Source: Microdochium bolleyi (lineage: Eukaryota; Ascomycota; Sordariomycetes; Xylariales; Microdochiaceae). From it: DNA of 64,000 nt. The DNA lies in NCBI GenBank assembly GCA_001566295.1, contig KQ964245.1:3973524-4037523 (forward strand), in the 5' to 3' direction. Below the pieces are notes generated by a model. The model was not told the origin of the DNA. It searched no databases and worked only from the letters and a program-made list of their open reading frames with translations. This document shows, piece by piece, positions 42,327-53,273 of this stretch (position 1 is the first letter of the stretch; every line of letters begins with the position of its first letter). The translations under genes were made by a program, and so were the position numbers.

Positions 42327-44334
42327 ATTGGGAGGGGAGGGCTCGGTTGGTGGCCCGGGGCTGCGGGGAAGTGTGGTTGTAAATGTGATGGTGGTGAACA
42401 AGTCGGTGGAGGTGAGCAGCGTGCGCAATGTGAGAAGAAGATGTCTGAGTGTCTGTGTGAGAGGCGGCCTGAAAAGCAAGGCGTCATGATTCCATCCTGG
42501 TGATGGAACCTTATAACAAAGGACCGCCGGGCGTTTGCGCAGGGCAAGGCAGACGCGGCCGCCTGCCCAACAGATCCGGGCTCGCCCATCCTGGGGCGTG
42601 TGGGCTGTGGACTGTGGTGCCACCACCACCGCTCCAGGCGTTGAAGGCGAGTGTCAGGTGCCCAGGTGCACCAAAGGACGCAGCCAGACTGCCTCCGAGG
42701 GTCGCGTGTAAGATGATTGGCCGGGCAGCCTGAAGCTGAGGGTGTGGCGAGGCAACGCTCCCATCGGTGAGTCACTTGACGTACGCGCAGGCCCGGCTGG
42801 TTGGCCCGTTGCTGCTGCATGGAAGTTGGGCGCTGCTTCTCCTGCGCTGCTTGGGGCTGTCATGCTCCCAACCCCTGCCACTGACGGGATCGACCCCCCG
42901 GATTCGGGTTCCGCTACGCTCCGTAAAGTTGGCACAGCCCCCGGCCTTCGCAGCGTTGGCAGCAGCAGCATCATCATCATATGCTCATGATTCCTCGGCT
43001 CCGGCTCCATCAGGGTCTTGCGCCAGTCCGGCGTCCGAGTCCGCTCTTGGTCAATTGCCAACGATAGGGTTCCAAGCTTGTCAGTCTGATTCATCAATCA
43101 CCAGCTGCTGGCCAGAGACGGCTTATGACGGTTCAAATGCTTCGTGCTGACGAATGCGACGCAAAGCCTCTTTGTCTGACTACACCAAGGTGTGGAATCA
43201 CCAAGGACACTGGGAACCACCCAATGACTGTGCTCGCTCATCATTCGTCCAACGCCAGGCTCAGTCTAGACAGCCATTTATCCTTTGTCCTTCATTCTTT
43301 CCTACGTCGGATGCCGTTCCGGAGAAGATAAGCCCTGACGACTCTGGCATGTGAGACCGCAGGGCCTTCAAGTGACCCAACTCACACCAGTGTCAACAGA
43401 CCCTTGTAGTCCCACCACACTCGACAATCACCTTCCTTGGTGTGAATATTACCTGTAGAGTCCGCGTGAACCCTTGATTGACACTCGATCGAAAAGGGAA
43501 ATTCTCCGAGACGAACATGCCTGTCCACTGGCCGAGGAGTGGACTCAAAGGGAGGCACCGGCAACCTGGACCCGGTTCCCGCCTACGTCGAATGACCTTC
43601 CCGCTCTTCACCCACCCTTTGTGGCCCCATCCAAGCTGGCTTGGTTGTGTCACGCTCTCGTCTTAAGCTTTTCCCGCTAAAGTCGTTCTGGACGTGGGCA
43701 TGTCATTCCGACAATTGGATTTTGACCGGTGTAGAATTGGGATGTCGATTCACTTGAAAGACTGCCGGTCATGCTTCGATGCAAATCTGCAAATCCCGAA
43801 ACCCCGCAGTCCGCAAAGATGCAACACGTGCACATGCCAACATGGCTAGCTGGAGAGTCTCTTCTTACAAGAAGCATGTCCCCAAGGAAAACATTGACAA
43901 AAGACGGAATTCAAAAGAACATTCCCAGGCTAGCACAGCAAGCTCCATTTCGAAAGTGAAGCGACCCCCCCCCCCCCCCCCCTTCGCCGTAACTACCCGC
44001 CCTACTGTGAGGTAACACTCATTCTCCAGGGCTGCCTTGAGCTGTGTCACACTCTCATCCCGTCATTTTGCTCTCCGAGTTTCTTTCTTTCTTGCCTGGT
44101 CACTTGGACAATCAGTTTTTCTAGCAAGGATTTGCATATGTACTTTCTGTGTAATGCAATGAAACGTGGTTTATCTTATTCTACATACTGTCGCTTCCAG
44201 GAAAGCAGATCGCTTGCGCGTGATAAACTCCATGTAAAGAAGAGACTGTATACCGAGGAAATACTCTGTGTGCGCTGTCGCGAATATAGAGAACAAAAAT
44301 CCAGAGGTAGCTTGCAAACACATCATAGCCTCTC
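42327..44334. other. Intergenic with an 18-base C tract
   Basis: About 2 kb without a supported gene. A run of 18 C occupies 43965-43982. The open frames on either strand lack domains and good starts. Confidence 0.5.
43965..43982. repeat. 18-base C homopolymer
   Basis: Eighteen consecutive C in the intergenic region downstream of the ferric reductase gene (which ends at 44335). No function is indicated. Confidence 0.9.
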
Positions 44335-46338
44335 TCACCACCCGAATTTCTCGACAGACAAACCGACGCTCTTTCCTCGCCTGACCGCCACGCTGCACGC
44401 GTTCCGGACCGACCGGTTCAGCCCGTCGGGCCCGGACACGACGACGCCGATCTCGCCATCCTCGCCAGCGGTCGCAGTCAGCTCGTCGATGTACCGCGGG
44501 ACATCAGGCCTCCCCGCAGACTCCGTCGGCTCGGGCAGCGTGATATCCACGCCGAGCCGCGACAGCTCGTCGAGCCGATCCCGGGGTACCCAGGAGCGCT
44601 GGGACTCGGAGTGCACGATCCACAGCAGGTATATCTTCCTCCTCCCTGAGCTCTCTCCCTCTCGCCTCCTCGCAGCAGAAGAAGCAGCAGCCAGGCTCCA
44701 CACGAGCGGGAAAATCACCGCGATCCCCGACCCACCAGCGACGAGGATACTAGTCCCGCGAGCACGCAGCATCTCCAGCGGCCTCTGTGAGCCATAAGGC
44801 CCGTCGACGCGGACGGGCACCCTGATATGGCCCTGCTGTGCGTGCTGGAGCAGGTCGTCCGTGAAGCCCGTGCGGCCGCGGATAAGCAGGCTGAACCACG
44901 CATGCCGAGCGAGGCCCGTGGCAGTGACCTCCGCTTCTAGCTCGTCAGTGTGTGTGGCTGCCAGGGGCAACTCTTCCGGTGCCGCAGAGGCGATCGTGAA
45001 AGGATGGGCCTGGAGCGCGTGTGTCCGCCCCAAGCCAGGGACGCTGATGAAGACGTGCTCTGCCGGGCGCCAGCCGCGGAGGATGTTGTCCCGGCGCAGC
45101 AACTTCTGCGTCCAGGGCTTGTTCTGCTCTGCGATGGTAGTGTCAGGGATATCCCAGTCCGCAGACACGAGGATTGTCTCCCCGTCGTCAAGAACGCTCA
45201 GGTCCGCGGTGAGCGTCGCGGACTTGAGCGTGAGCCGCCATATCAACCTATCACAGACAAAGATCACCAGCGCGGCACCGACAAACGGTCTTGTGTTGTG
45301 CTGGTGCAGCCACAGCACCGCGAGTGCAAAGGCCTGCAGGAAGACATGCGACGCAAGGAAGAGCTCGTACCAGCGCTGACGGAAGCTGCCGAGCGAGGTG
45401 AAGTAGAGCAACTCATACGCAGCCAGAGCGGCGAGGCCGAGAATGACGAGCCACGTGTTGAAGAAGTTGGCGAAGCGCTCCCGGAGCCAGAGGGGCGCTG
45501 TCCAGAGGACCCAGATGACCATGCAGCCGCCATGCACGAGGGCCTCAAAGCACAGCAGCTCGCCGACTCTGCGGTGGAGGATGTTGAGGGACTCGTACGA
45601 GTAGCCGGTCAGCTTTGTGACTGGCTGGTTCTTGGCGGCGAGCAGGTACAGCAGGGGCAAATTAGCGACGAAGACGAGGCCTGCGCGGTCGGCCACAATG
45701 AAGAGCAGCTCGGGGTCCGTCGGGATGTGATAGCACTGGTAGAACGCGTTCAGCCCGAGGAAGGCGAGAATGAGTAAGGATGTCTCATTGGAGGGTAGTG
45801 ATTTGTCGATGATTGGGATGGGTTTCGGCTGATAGAGCAACCACCCGCGGAGGAGCTGCAGTGGTCTTGTGCATGGCTGTCGCCGTTGGCGTCGCCGGCC
45901 GAGAAGGGGTTGACGCTCGACATCTGGCTGTGCTTTGGTGACTGAGTCGGTCGAGTCTGTTGACCCTTCGAGGGTGCTGCTGGCGGATGATGAGTGTTCG
46001 CTGCCGGATGTCTCGGACGAGTTGATGGGCTCAAGCTCCCTCTGCTTCCTTGTGTCGCGGGCCACGCCGATGAAATGACATGCTGTGAAGACTGCCAGGC
46101 ACCCAAGCAGTATGACATTGTACGACCCGATGAGTTTGCGTCCCTCGAGAAGATGCAAGACAAGACGCTGGATGAAGGCGAGCTGCTCGGGGGTTGGGCG
46201 ACCACCGTTATCGCTGCCGGGAAGCTCGGCTGATGGGGTGATCCCAGACATGACGCTGTCGACAGTCGAGGCCGCGTGCGACGCCCTGGAGACCTGCCCC
46301 AGGACGTTGAGAAGCCAGCGGCTCGGTGCGTGTTCCAT
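44335..46338 (-). CDS. Ferric-reductase-like transmembrane flavocytochrome
   Basis: A 667-residue single-exon membrane protein. Helices begin near LIGSYNVILLGCLAVFTACH at about 70-90. A polar Ser/Arg-rich segment at 95-165 is followed by the ferric-reductase core at 185-370. Two heme-ligand His pairs with 13-residue spacing are visible: H255/H269 (NILHRRVGELLCFEALVHGG) and H331/H345 (ASHVFLQAFALAVLWLHQH). The FAD-binding motif is HPFTIAS at 445-451, the NAD(P)H motifs are DGPYGS at 512 and VAGGSGIA at 533-540, and the protein ends in VEKFGW. Members pass electrons from NADPH through FAD and two hemes to extracellular ferric or cupric ions, or act as NADPH oxidases. An in-frame extension upstream lacks an ATG. 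No obvious cleavable signal peptide is seen. The metal specificity is unknown. Confidence 0.9.
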   Translation of the reverse strand: MEHAPSRWLLNVLGQVSRASHAASTVDSVMSGITPSAELPGSDNGGRPTPEQLAFIQRLVLHLLEGRKLIGSYNVILLGCLAVFTACHFIGVARDTRKQRELEPINSSETSGSEHSSSASSTLEGSTDSTDSVTKAQPDVERQPLLGRRRQRRQPCTRPLQLLRGWLLYQPKPIPIIDKSLPSNETSLLILAFLGLNAFYQCYHIPTDPELLFIVADRAGLVFVANLPLLYLLAAKNQPVTKLTGYSYESLNILHRRVGELLCFEALVHGGCMVIWVLWTAPLWLRERFANFFNTWLVILGLAALAAYELLYFTSLGSFRQRWYELFLASHVFLQAFALAVLWLHQHNTRPFVGAALVIFVCDRLIWRLTLKSATLTADLSVLDDGETILVSADWDIPDTTIAEQNKPWTQKLLRRDNILRGWRPAEHVFISVPGLGRTHALQAHPFTIASAAPEELPLAATHTDELEAEVTATGLARHAWFSLLIRGRTGFTDDLLQHAQQGHIRVPVRVDGPYGSQRPLEMLRARGTSILVAGGSGIAVIFPLVWSLAAASSAARRREGESSGRRKIYLLWIVHSESQRSWVPRDRLDELSRLGVDITLPEPTESAGRPDVPRYIDELTATAGEDGEIGVVVSGPDGLNRSVRNACSVAVRRGKSVGLSVEKFGW

Positions 46339-46791
46339 GGCTCGTGTCTGTGACCAGTTTACAACTTGGCCAGTGTTGAAGAAAGACTGTCCATCAGATC
46401 GTGGATTTGAAGGACGTTGGGTCCCGGGGTTCACGGCTGTCCCGGCAGGCGGGTGGTGACGCGCGCAGGTGATGTGTGACCCCTGGTGGTGGAGTTGCAG
46501 CGCTAGTGACTAGCGGCCTCCAGGGCATCTTATCTGATCGTGCCAGCCCAGCCGACCTCGGAGCGCCTTCAGACATGTTTAGTCCATACCAACGACAAAG
46601 ACATCTGCAACTATTTCAGACAAGTGCGTCTTGTTCAGGTCATCTAAAATACAGAGTACCGTACCGGAACGTAATGTCTTCCTACGGTCTATGCCAGGTT
46701 TGTTGGCTTGCGATGCTTGGGTAGGTCGCCTCGCAGGCCCAGAGCCACTCCGCCACAACTCAAGCGATGGTGGTGGAAACCGGCAGGCGTC
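46339..46791. other. Short intergenic region
   Basis: About 450 bases between two minus-strand genes: the promoter of the ferric reductase gene and the 3' region of the DUF218 gene. Nothing else is recognised. Confidence 0.5.
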
Positions 46792-47526
46792 TCAGGGTAA
46801 GTGCGTGTTGTATCCGGCAGCCACGAGCTGCTGCCCAGCCTCCCAGACCTCGTCTGGTATATCCTGTTCTATCTGGAACCCCTTGGCTGGATACTCTCGG
46901 ATGCGAATTAGATCACCGACTGCAATACTGATCACCAAATCCCGTGGGTTCTCTGTGTCCGGGTAATCCTCCCACTCGAGCTGCGGTGAGGTGACGGATA
47001 TCTCCGCCGCGGCGTCGGGCCACTGCTTCTTGAATGTCGCGTATGTACGGCGCTCCATGTACGGCTTCTGCACGAGGATCAGGGACCGCAGCGGCGGGAT
47101 GCCGAGAGAGTCTAGCAGGGCCCAGGTGAAGCGCACGTTCTCGCCCGTGTTGGTGGACCGGGGCTCGACGATAATGGCGTCGCCAGGAACGCCCATGCCG
47201 CAGGCGATGGTGGCGAAAATCTCAGCCTCGGGCTTGTCGAAGCGGGATTCGGTCAGCTTGCCAGACCCCCCCGAGAAGATCAAATACTTGTACTTGGAGT
47301 TGTTCTTGTCGTGCGCTGAGTAGCCTGAGAGGAAGAGCTCTGCTGCGCGCCGGGCCACGCGTGTGTCGAGGCTGCAGAGACAGAAGACGGCGTCGGCCGA
47401 TTCGGGAAGAGAAAGCGACATGCGGTGGTAGTTGTATACCGTTCGAGCGTTGTCCTCTGTCTCACCGCGGGGAGAGCTTGCTATGCCATGGCCCTGCTGC
47501 TGAGGGGGCCTATTTGCCGATTCCAT
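46792..47526 (-). CDS. DUF218 (YdcF/SanA-like) domain protein
   Basis: A 244-residue single-exon protein. The DUF218 fold is recognisable: VFCLCSLDTRVARRAAELFL, YKYLIFSGGSGKLTESRFDK, PEAEIFATIACGMGVPGDAI and IVEPRSTNTGENVRFTWALL, the usual GGSG, GVP-x-I and E-x-x-S-x-NT-x-EN landmarks. It ends with LVQKPYMERRTYATFKKQWP and an IREYPAKGFQIEQDIPDEVW tail. Bacterial relatives act in envelope or vancomycin-sensitivity functions, and some bind S-adenosylmethionine; fungal members have no established reaction. An N-terminal extension without an ATG is ignored. No membrane helix or signal peptide is seen, so the protein is probably cytosolic. Confidence 0.88.
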   Translation of the reverse strand: MESANRPPQQQGHGIASSPRGETEDNARTVYNYHRMSLSLPESADAVFCLCSLDTRVARRAAELFLSGYSAHDKNNSKYKYLIFSGGSGKLTESRFDKPEAEIFATIACGMGVPGDAIIVEPRSTNTGENVRFTWALLDSLGIPPLRSLILVQKPYMERRTYATFKKQWPDAAAEISVTSPQLEWEDYPDTENPRDLVISIAVGDLIRIREYPAKGFQIEQDIPDEVWEAGQQLVAAGYNTHLP

Positions 47527-48258
47527 GCCTGCTTGGGGGGGAGAAACTGATTGACTCGGTCGACGTTGGCCAGACTCTGGGCTATGAGGATACAATCAAG
47601 GAAAAACAGAGAGGCATGAGCGAAAAGCCACATGTGGAACATGCGGGACGGGTAACCCTTGGTGGAGACTTGATTCCTAAAGTTTACCTAGCAGCAACGC
47701 TGGTGCCCAAGACCAAGCTCTATCACGGCGGTCGGCATGCTGCATATCTTTGTGTACCTTAAGGTACATGGGGGCTCAATTGTTCTCCCACTTGCATCAG
47801 AGGTACCAGACAGTGTTGATGTCCCAGGGGCATCTTAGACGATCATCTAAACAACCTTGACACACAAAGTTGCACATTGTGTGCTGTCTGCCCCGTTGTG
47901 TATGGAATGCATCATCAACATGTTTGGTTTATTTTTAGGCCGTGTTCCTTTGGGGAAGTTCTCCGCATCGGATCCCGTCAGTGGTGGCTCCCACTGGGCG
48001 GGCGGGGAGGCTCGAGTGCGGAGAGGTGGTCCGCCAAGCGGCAGGGGCCGTGCTGCCCGCGGAGCGATGCAAGCGCTCCCGCTGATCCTCCAGGCAGCTG
48101 TTTAGGGGAGCCTCGATATCAGCTCATCCCGAGCTTGCTGCATCACTTCGTGTCCGGCTCAATCCCAGAGACACTGAACACCCTGCCGACAAGACTGAGC
48201 AGCACCTCAATTCCTTCCTCTCCCCATCGCCCGCCGAAGCTGAGCTGTCCGGTCCAAC
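47527..48258. other. Divergent intergenic region
   Basis: About 730 bases between the DUF218 gene (minus) and the AAA ATPase gene (plus), likely holding both promoters. No gene or repeat is recognised. Confidence 0.5.
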
Positions 48259-49948
48259 ATGGCGCCCATTCCGTCCTCCGCCGCGTGGGCGGCCGCCTCC
48301 GGCCCGTCGAATGCCACCGCCGCCTTCTTTGAGCACTCCGAGGCCAAACGCGTCAACACGGACGATGTCATGGTTCGGACTCTCAAGAAGCAGTACCCCA
48401 ATCTCGAATTGGTTGTCGCCGACCAGAACTCGACCAACCTGCTGGCCTACGCCGCGGCAGGCTACGCTAGCTGCACTGCTGTGGCCGAGGAGGACACTGA
48501 TGCCTCCCTGCCATCAAACGTGACTTACACCTCGTACATTGCCCCTGCTCGCCGCATGGATGGCAACACTGGCGGGCTAGGCCAGCGGCTCGAGTTTGGC
48601 AAGTTCATCTACACATGGGGCAGCACCGAGTTCATCGTGTACGTCTGCGTGGGCAGCAACTCCCTGTACCCGCCCATGACCTCCAATGCCTTCATCCTGG
48701 GCCCGGACCATAACAAAGCCGAGCAGCTGGTCCTCGCAGCTGGCCGCTGGATGAGCGACATCCACGAGCAGGTATGGGTCTTCGACCAGGGCTACTGGCA
48801 AAAGGACACTGAGCTGTTCCGCAGCTTCATCAAATCCTCGTGGGAGGACGTCATCCTTGATCCGGCCATGAAGAAGGCCATCATCGACGACCACAACTCC
48901 TTCTTTGACTCCCGCGAGACCTACGCCAACCTCTCGGTCCCGTGGAAGCGCGGCGTCATCTACTACGGCCCGCCTGGCAACGGCAAGACAATCTCTGTCA
49001 AGGCCACCATGCGCATGCTCTACGAGCGCAAGCCCAGAATCAACACCCTCTACGTGAGGAGTCTCGCCTCTGTAGGTGCTATTCGAGTGGTGTCTACGTT
49101 TGCAGTGAGCGCACGTTTGGCTGATTCTTCGCGCGTTCTGTGCAATTTGTTTCCAGTACGGCGGACCTGAGTACTCTGTAAAACAGATATTCAACAAGGC
49201 TCGAGAGTTCGCTCCCTGCTACCTTGTCCTCGAGGACCTGGACACCATCATCACCCCGTCTGTCCGCAGTTACTTTCTGAACGAGGTCGACGGCCTGAAG
49301 AACAATGACGGCATCTTCATGATCGGCAGCACAAACCACCTCGACCGCCTCGACCCTGGCATCTCTGTGAGTGTCTCCACGTTTCCTCTCGTGCTTCGTG
49401 CTTCCAGACACCTCGGTGCAGTTCCGTAGAGCCTTGCAAACTAACAACTCGCCCCGCAGAAACGCCCATCTCGGTTCGACAGGAAGTATCTCTTCCCGGA
49501 CCCCATCCTTGAGCAACGCGTCGCGTACTGCAAGTTCTGGCAACGCAAGCTGCACAAGAACAAGGACATTGTCTTCCCGGACAAGCTGTGCAACGCCATC
49601 GCCGAGATTACCGACGACTTCAGTTTCGCGTATATGCAAGAAGCCTTCGTCGCGGCGCTGCTCGCGCTCGCGCGGAAGCGCGCCGATGACCCCTCGCACG
49701 GCGACGATGGCGGTGATGATGGCGAGAAGGAGGTATTGGAGGATCTAAGCGAGCTACGGCTAAAGCCCAAGAGGGCCGACGCGCTCAACGTTCGCAAGGC
49801 TCGTGGTGCTGTCGAAGACGAGGGCGACGACGGCTGGATGAGCGTCTGTACGAGTGACGCGGACCAGGACCTCGACGAGCTGGAGCTCTGGGTCGAGATC
49901 AAGAAGCAGATTGAGGTCCTGCGGGACGGGATGGAGAAGGAGAACTGA
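48259..49948 (+). CDS. Bcs1-like AAA+ ATPase
   Basis: Three exons: 48259-49071, 49157-49366 and 49460-49948, with phase-0 introns (GTAGGT...CAG, GTGAGT...CAG), encoding 503 residues. The Walker A motif GPPGNGKT is at 237-244, Walker B-like LVLEDLD at 294-300, a sensor-like GSTNHLDRLDPGIS at about 328-341, and an arginine-finger-type RPSRFDRKY after the last junction. The preceding WKRGVIYYGPPG and the SWEDVILDPAMKKAIIDDHN region resemble fungal Bcs1-like and related AAA proteins. Classical mitochondrial Bcs1 carries an N-terminal membrane helix and import signal. Neither is obvious here, so this is probably a cytosolic or nuclear member of a fungal AAA clade. An alternative donor at 49054 would remove VRSLAS; the chosen one keeps the conserved LYVRSL. 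The C-terminus is acidic. Confidence 0.87.
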
Positions 49949-50122
49949 GCGGAGGGAACAAAGTCTCCTCCTACCTTGATCATTTCCATCTCTGTTTTCG
50001 TCATTTCCTCAAGCAGCATCACGTAGCAGATCAGGAGGTTTCCAGTCCTCCTCAGGCCTATTTGGTGCAGTCTTCTCACGATTATATGCGCTCCTAATGC
50101 TCTCAGCTTTCATCCAATCACA
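49949..50122. other. 3' region of the AAA gene and upstream of tRNA-Glu
   Basis: A short AT-richer stretch between the AAA stop codon and the tRNA. No other feature is seen. Confidence 0.5.
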
Positions 50123-50224
50123 TCCGAATTGGTGTAGTGGCTAACATTTGACGCTCTCACTTGCCTCCTCTTCTGAGGATCCATCTGTTCCGTCAAGCCC
50201 GGGGTTCGATTCCCCGATTCGGAG
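50123..50224 (+). tRNA. tRNA-Glu(CTC): tRNA-Glu (anticodon CTC) with a 30-base intron
   Basis: The acceptor stem TCCGAAT (50123-50129) pairs perfectly with ATTCGGA before discriminator G at 50224. The D arm contains the A-box-like TGGTGTAGTGGCTAACA. The anticodon stem TGACG (50149-50153) pairs with CGTCA (50191-50195). The loop reads C-T-CTC-A, placing anticodon CTC at 50156-50158. A 30-base intron (50160-50189) sits one base after the anticodon, at the canonical position after base 37. The T arm CGGGG-TTCGATT-CCCCG is perfect. The sequence closely resembles other fungal tRNA-Glu genes. Confidence 0.93.
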
Positions 50225-50232
50225 TTTCTTTT
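50225..50232 (+). terminator. RNA polymerase III terminator of the tRNA-Glu gene
   Basis: TTTCTTTT follows the mature 3' end directly; the run of four T at 50229-50232 is the standard Pol III stop signal. Confidence 0.75.
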
Positions 50233-50638
50233 GCCGTCATCCCGACCTTTGAACATTTTGGGCGGATCGCGCACTTGTGCTATATGTATCATGCGCGTCG
50301 TGAGCTTTTGGTCTGGGCCGCAGCGTATGTTTGATGGCGTGGGAAGTGTTTCGAGTTCCAGGGGTCCCTTGCCAGCCGCCGTGCCGGCTAAAGCGAGAAA
50401 ACTGACCCGACGTCACAACGACCCTGAATCTTTTTTAGCTGGAGACAGGAAAGAACAAGCTCCCACCTCCTCCACACTTCCTACCCTGAGCCTGACAACG
50501 CTCGACGCCTCAGCGAGCCAGACATCCTGCAAAGAGGTCCCTGCAAACACCGACCCGCGACCAATTCCAAACCCCCTCCCGCCCACGGCAAGACCTACCA
50601 GCACCCAGCACCACAACCACCACCACATCTAGCGAGCG
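50233..50638. other. Intergenic, leader of the DUF4604 gene
   Basis: About 400 bases. The latter part is C/A-rich (ACCACAACC-type), typical of a fungal leader. Nothing else is recognised. Confidence 0.5.
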
Positions 50639-51295
50639 ATGCCGGAACCAAAGATCAACGCGCGCAACCTCACCTACGACGGCACCCTCCCGCCCTTCCT
50701 CGCGCGCCTGCACGGGCAGCACTCCGCCGCGAGCGACCGCGATGGCGGGCCGGACCCCATGCTCGCGGCGCGCCGGCGGCCGGGCGGCAAGAAGCGCAGC
50801 GCGAGCGAGGAGGCCGAGGACGCGCCGCTCGTGGTGGACGAGCAGGGCAACGTCGTCAGCCTGCCGGGGCAGGACGGCGGTGGTGATGGTTATGGGAATG
50901 ATGACGAAGAGGCCGAGGCACGGGATGGTGTGCTAGGTGGCAAGGATAAGCAGGGGCTCAGCGGGCAGGGCAAGGGGGGAAAGGGCGGGGAGACGGGCGA
51001 TGGCAAGGAGGAGAGGGTTGCTGACATTGGCGCCGCGGTGAAGAAGAAGCGCAAAGTTGGTCGTGTTGTTGGGGACGGCAGCGAGGACGACGGCGAGAAT
51101 GTCGACGGCTCGCGCTCCAAGGGTGCCATCACGAAAGGTACAACTCAAGGACCGAACGGTGACGCCGGGCACAGCACGTCCACGACCACGACGGCGACGA
51201 CAACGACAATAAAGACAACAGCAACCGGCACAAAGACAAAGAAGAAAGCCAAGAAGATCAAACTTAGCTTTGGCGACGATGAGGAAGCTGGCTGA
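50639..51295 (+). CDS. DUF4604 protein (KIAA1143-like)
   Basis: A 218-residue intronless hydrophilic protein. The conserved N-terminal core INARNLTYDGTLPPFLARLH, then DAPLVVDEQGNVVSL at about 61-75, matches DUF4604 (human KIAA1143 family). The rest is low-complexity: Gly/Lys/Asp-rich, a KKKRKVGR nuclear-localisation-like run near 135-142, poly-Thr, and a C-terminal KKKAKKIKLSFGDDEEAG, which is also a conserved end motif of the family. Function is not established in any organism I know; nuclear localisation is inferred. The start ATG follows a clean upstream stop. Confidence 0.82.
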   Translation: MPEPKINARNLTYDGTLPPFLARLHGQHSAASDRDGGPDPMLAARRRPGGKKRSASEEAEDAPLVVDEQGNVVSLPGQDGGGDGYGNDDEEAEARDGVLGGKDKQGLSGQGKGGKGGETGDGKEERVADIGAAVKKKRKVGRVVGDGSEDDGENVDGSRSKGAITKGTTQGPNGDAGHSTSTTTTATTTTIKTTATGTKTKKKAKKIKLSFGDDEEAG

Positions 51296-52180
51296 ACGGA
51301 AAGCCCATACTCGATTTTTTCCCCCTTCCCCTTCGGACACGGAAAAGATCGCCCGACACACAAACACACATGTACATGTCAACCTCGGCACGCAGCCAAG
51401 GCAGCAGAGCACACAGGCGAGCGGTCCACCGTGCTCACGCGTCTACAACCAGCGTTCCAAGCAAGGAGCCCAGTGGCCCGTCGGCGCGCCTCTCGATAGC
51501 ACGCTTGCCTCTATTGCGCCGCCTGCGGGCTGGCAGTATGCACGTCAAGAGAGGTGCTTTATAGGCAGGACACAAGCGATGTGGATGACGGTGTCCTGTG
51601 CAAGGCAGAACCGCCATCCGACCACTGGCACTGACTACACTTTATGGCATTATAGGAACTGCCTCTGACATGACGCCGTCCCCAGAGTGAACAGGCTTTG
51701 CACGGACACCAGCGTAGTTGGTCTAGCTACAGTACAACACGAGCACACATGCACATCAGCGAGGTTTAGATATCCACAAGTAACTTATCCGCAAACCCAC
51801 CAAGGTTCGGCACCAGTCACGAGATTACTGGGGGACACTGCGATTATAGAAGCAATTATTATTATTTACGCTAATGCTATCTTCGAATGTCGATAATTTT
51901 TCTTCACTCTCCCTTCGCCAGAAAAATTCCTCAGTCAGAGGCTGACAGGCGCACCCGCTATATATGATATAATCCCAACTGTGTCGTGACATAGGACAGA
52001 GCCCAAAAAGAGGCGAGCGTCGTGATGCTACAGCCTTCAACAGAAACCGCATGTTTGTTGACCCCGAAGCTCAAGCCCGAGCCCATAACGCCGTACCGCA
52101 AATATGCAAGAACAAAAATAGAGGTAAATAGGAGCCGCACGAAATACGGGGTGAAAGCTTCATTCAGCAATCCCGTCCAA
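51296..52180. other. Intergenic between DUF4604 and chs7 (convergent)
   Basis: About 885 bases between convergent genes; the AT-richer stretch near 51.84-52.0 kb fits 3' untranslated sequence. The 98-codon minus-strand frame at 51958-52254 overlaps the end of chs7 and has no recognisable domain. Confidence 0.5.
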
Positions 52181-53273
52181 CTAGTAGCGAGAAGGGCGAG
52201 AGCTGCCGTGCTGGTGATGTGTTGTGGACGGCGAGAAAGGCTGGTCGTAAGCACTCGAGTGAGAGTATGGGTCGTCGTTCGTGTAGACTGTGTTACGGCG
52301 GTCGTCTTCCGGCAGGAGCTCCTTAATCTCCCAGTTGTTCATCCGAGTGCCGACTGAGAACTCGAGATCCTCCTTGGTGATGGAATCCCAGTACTTGTAC
52401 ACCATCATGATGGCGAGCAGGTTGCAGGTCGTAGCGATGGACAGACCATCAAGGAAGTGGTCAGCCGACTCGCAGATGCCGTTGCTGAAAACGTAGAGGA
52501 TGACCTGGCCGACAACGAAGAAGAAAACGCCGAAGATGACGACAGCAATAGGCCAGCGATCCTGCAGTGTGCGAAGTACCAGCAGAGTCTGCAGGATAAC
52601 GTAGATGACGAGCTGCACAGCGTTCAGAATGTACAGAACAACAAAGAGGCCGATCGTGTTGGTAGGACCCATCCCCGCGAAGTCCTTGAACGTGGCCAGG
52701 GAGACGAGGAAGGAGATGATGAAGGCGACAGCTGAGCAGAGTCTCAGCATCCAGACCGAGAGCGGCGTGCCGTCCTCGTACAGTTGGAAGCCGACAAAGC
52801 CGTTGATGAGCAGGCAGGTGACGAGCGCCGAACTGAAGCCATTCTGAATGGAGACGAAGATTGGATAGGCGTTGTGGCCCGGCGGTACGACACCAGCATC
52901 AACAAGAAGCGAGAAGAAAGACAGCAGCATATAGATGTAGAAGACGGCAAGGATCTCCTTGCGACCTGCATCGTGGGAGACTGGTTAGTGACTTGCTGCC
53001 CCGGTGTCTCCAATAGGAATTGTTCAACGTACCAACGGCTGTGAACTTGCCGCGAATGTGCAAAATCATGATGACTGTCATGGCGAGCGCGACAATGTGA
53101 ATAACACTTGAGGCGCCCTGGAAGATGATGGTGTTGGCAAGCTCAATGTTGCGAGCGAAGCAGTCTGTCGGAACACCGACACCATTCGAGACGGCAGTGA
53201 TGGGACCGACGGAAGCACATAGTGGCAGAGGTGCCAGCCGGCAAATTGTCGAGAAGTCTCCGAACCCGCCCAT
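52181..53273 (-). CDS. chs7: Chitin synthase export chaperone Chs7
   Basis: Two exons, 53273-53033 and 52965-52181 (intron GTACGT...CAG), encode 341 residues. The start MGGFGDFSTICRLAPLPLCA, the segment DCFARNIELANTIIFQGASS, the junction KFTAV/GRKEIL and LINGFVGFQLYEDGTPLSVW are diagnostic of Chs7. About seven membrane helices follow in order, ending near CNLLAIMMVYKYWDSITKED, with a polar C-terminal tail rich in Ser/His/Asp. Chs7 sits in the endoplasmic reticulum and is needed for folding and export of class IV chitin synthase (yeast Chs3), hence cell-wall chitin. The intron joins in phase 1 without loss of conserved residues. Confidence 0.95.

Noticed and set aside
48259..49170. AAA gene read as one unspliced 303-codon frame
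   Set aside because: It would stop before Walker B; the GTAGGT...CAG intron restores the AAA domain.
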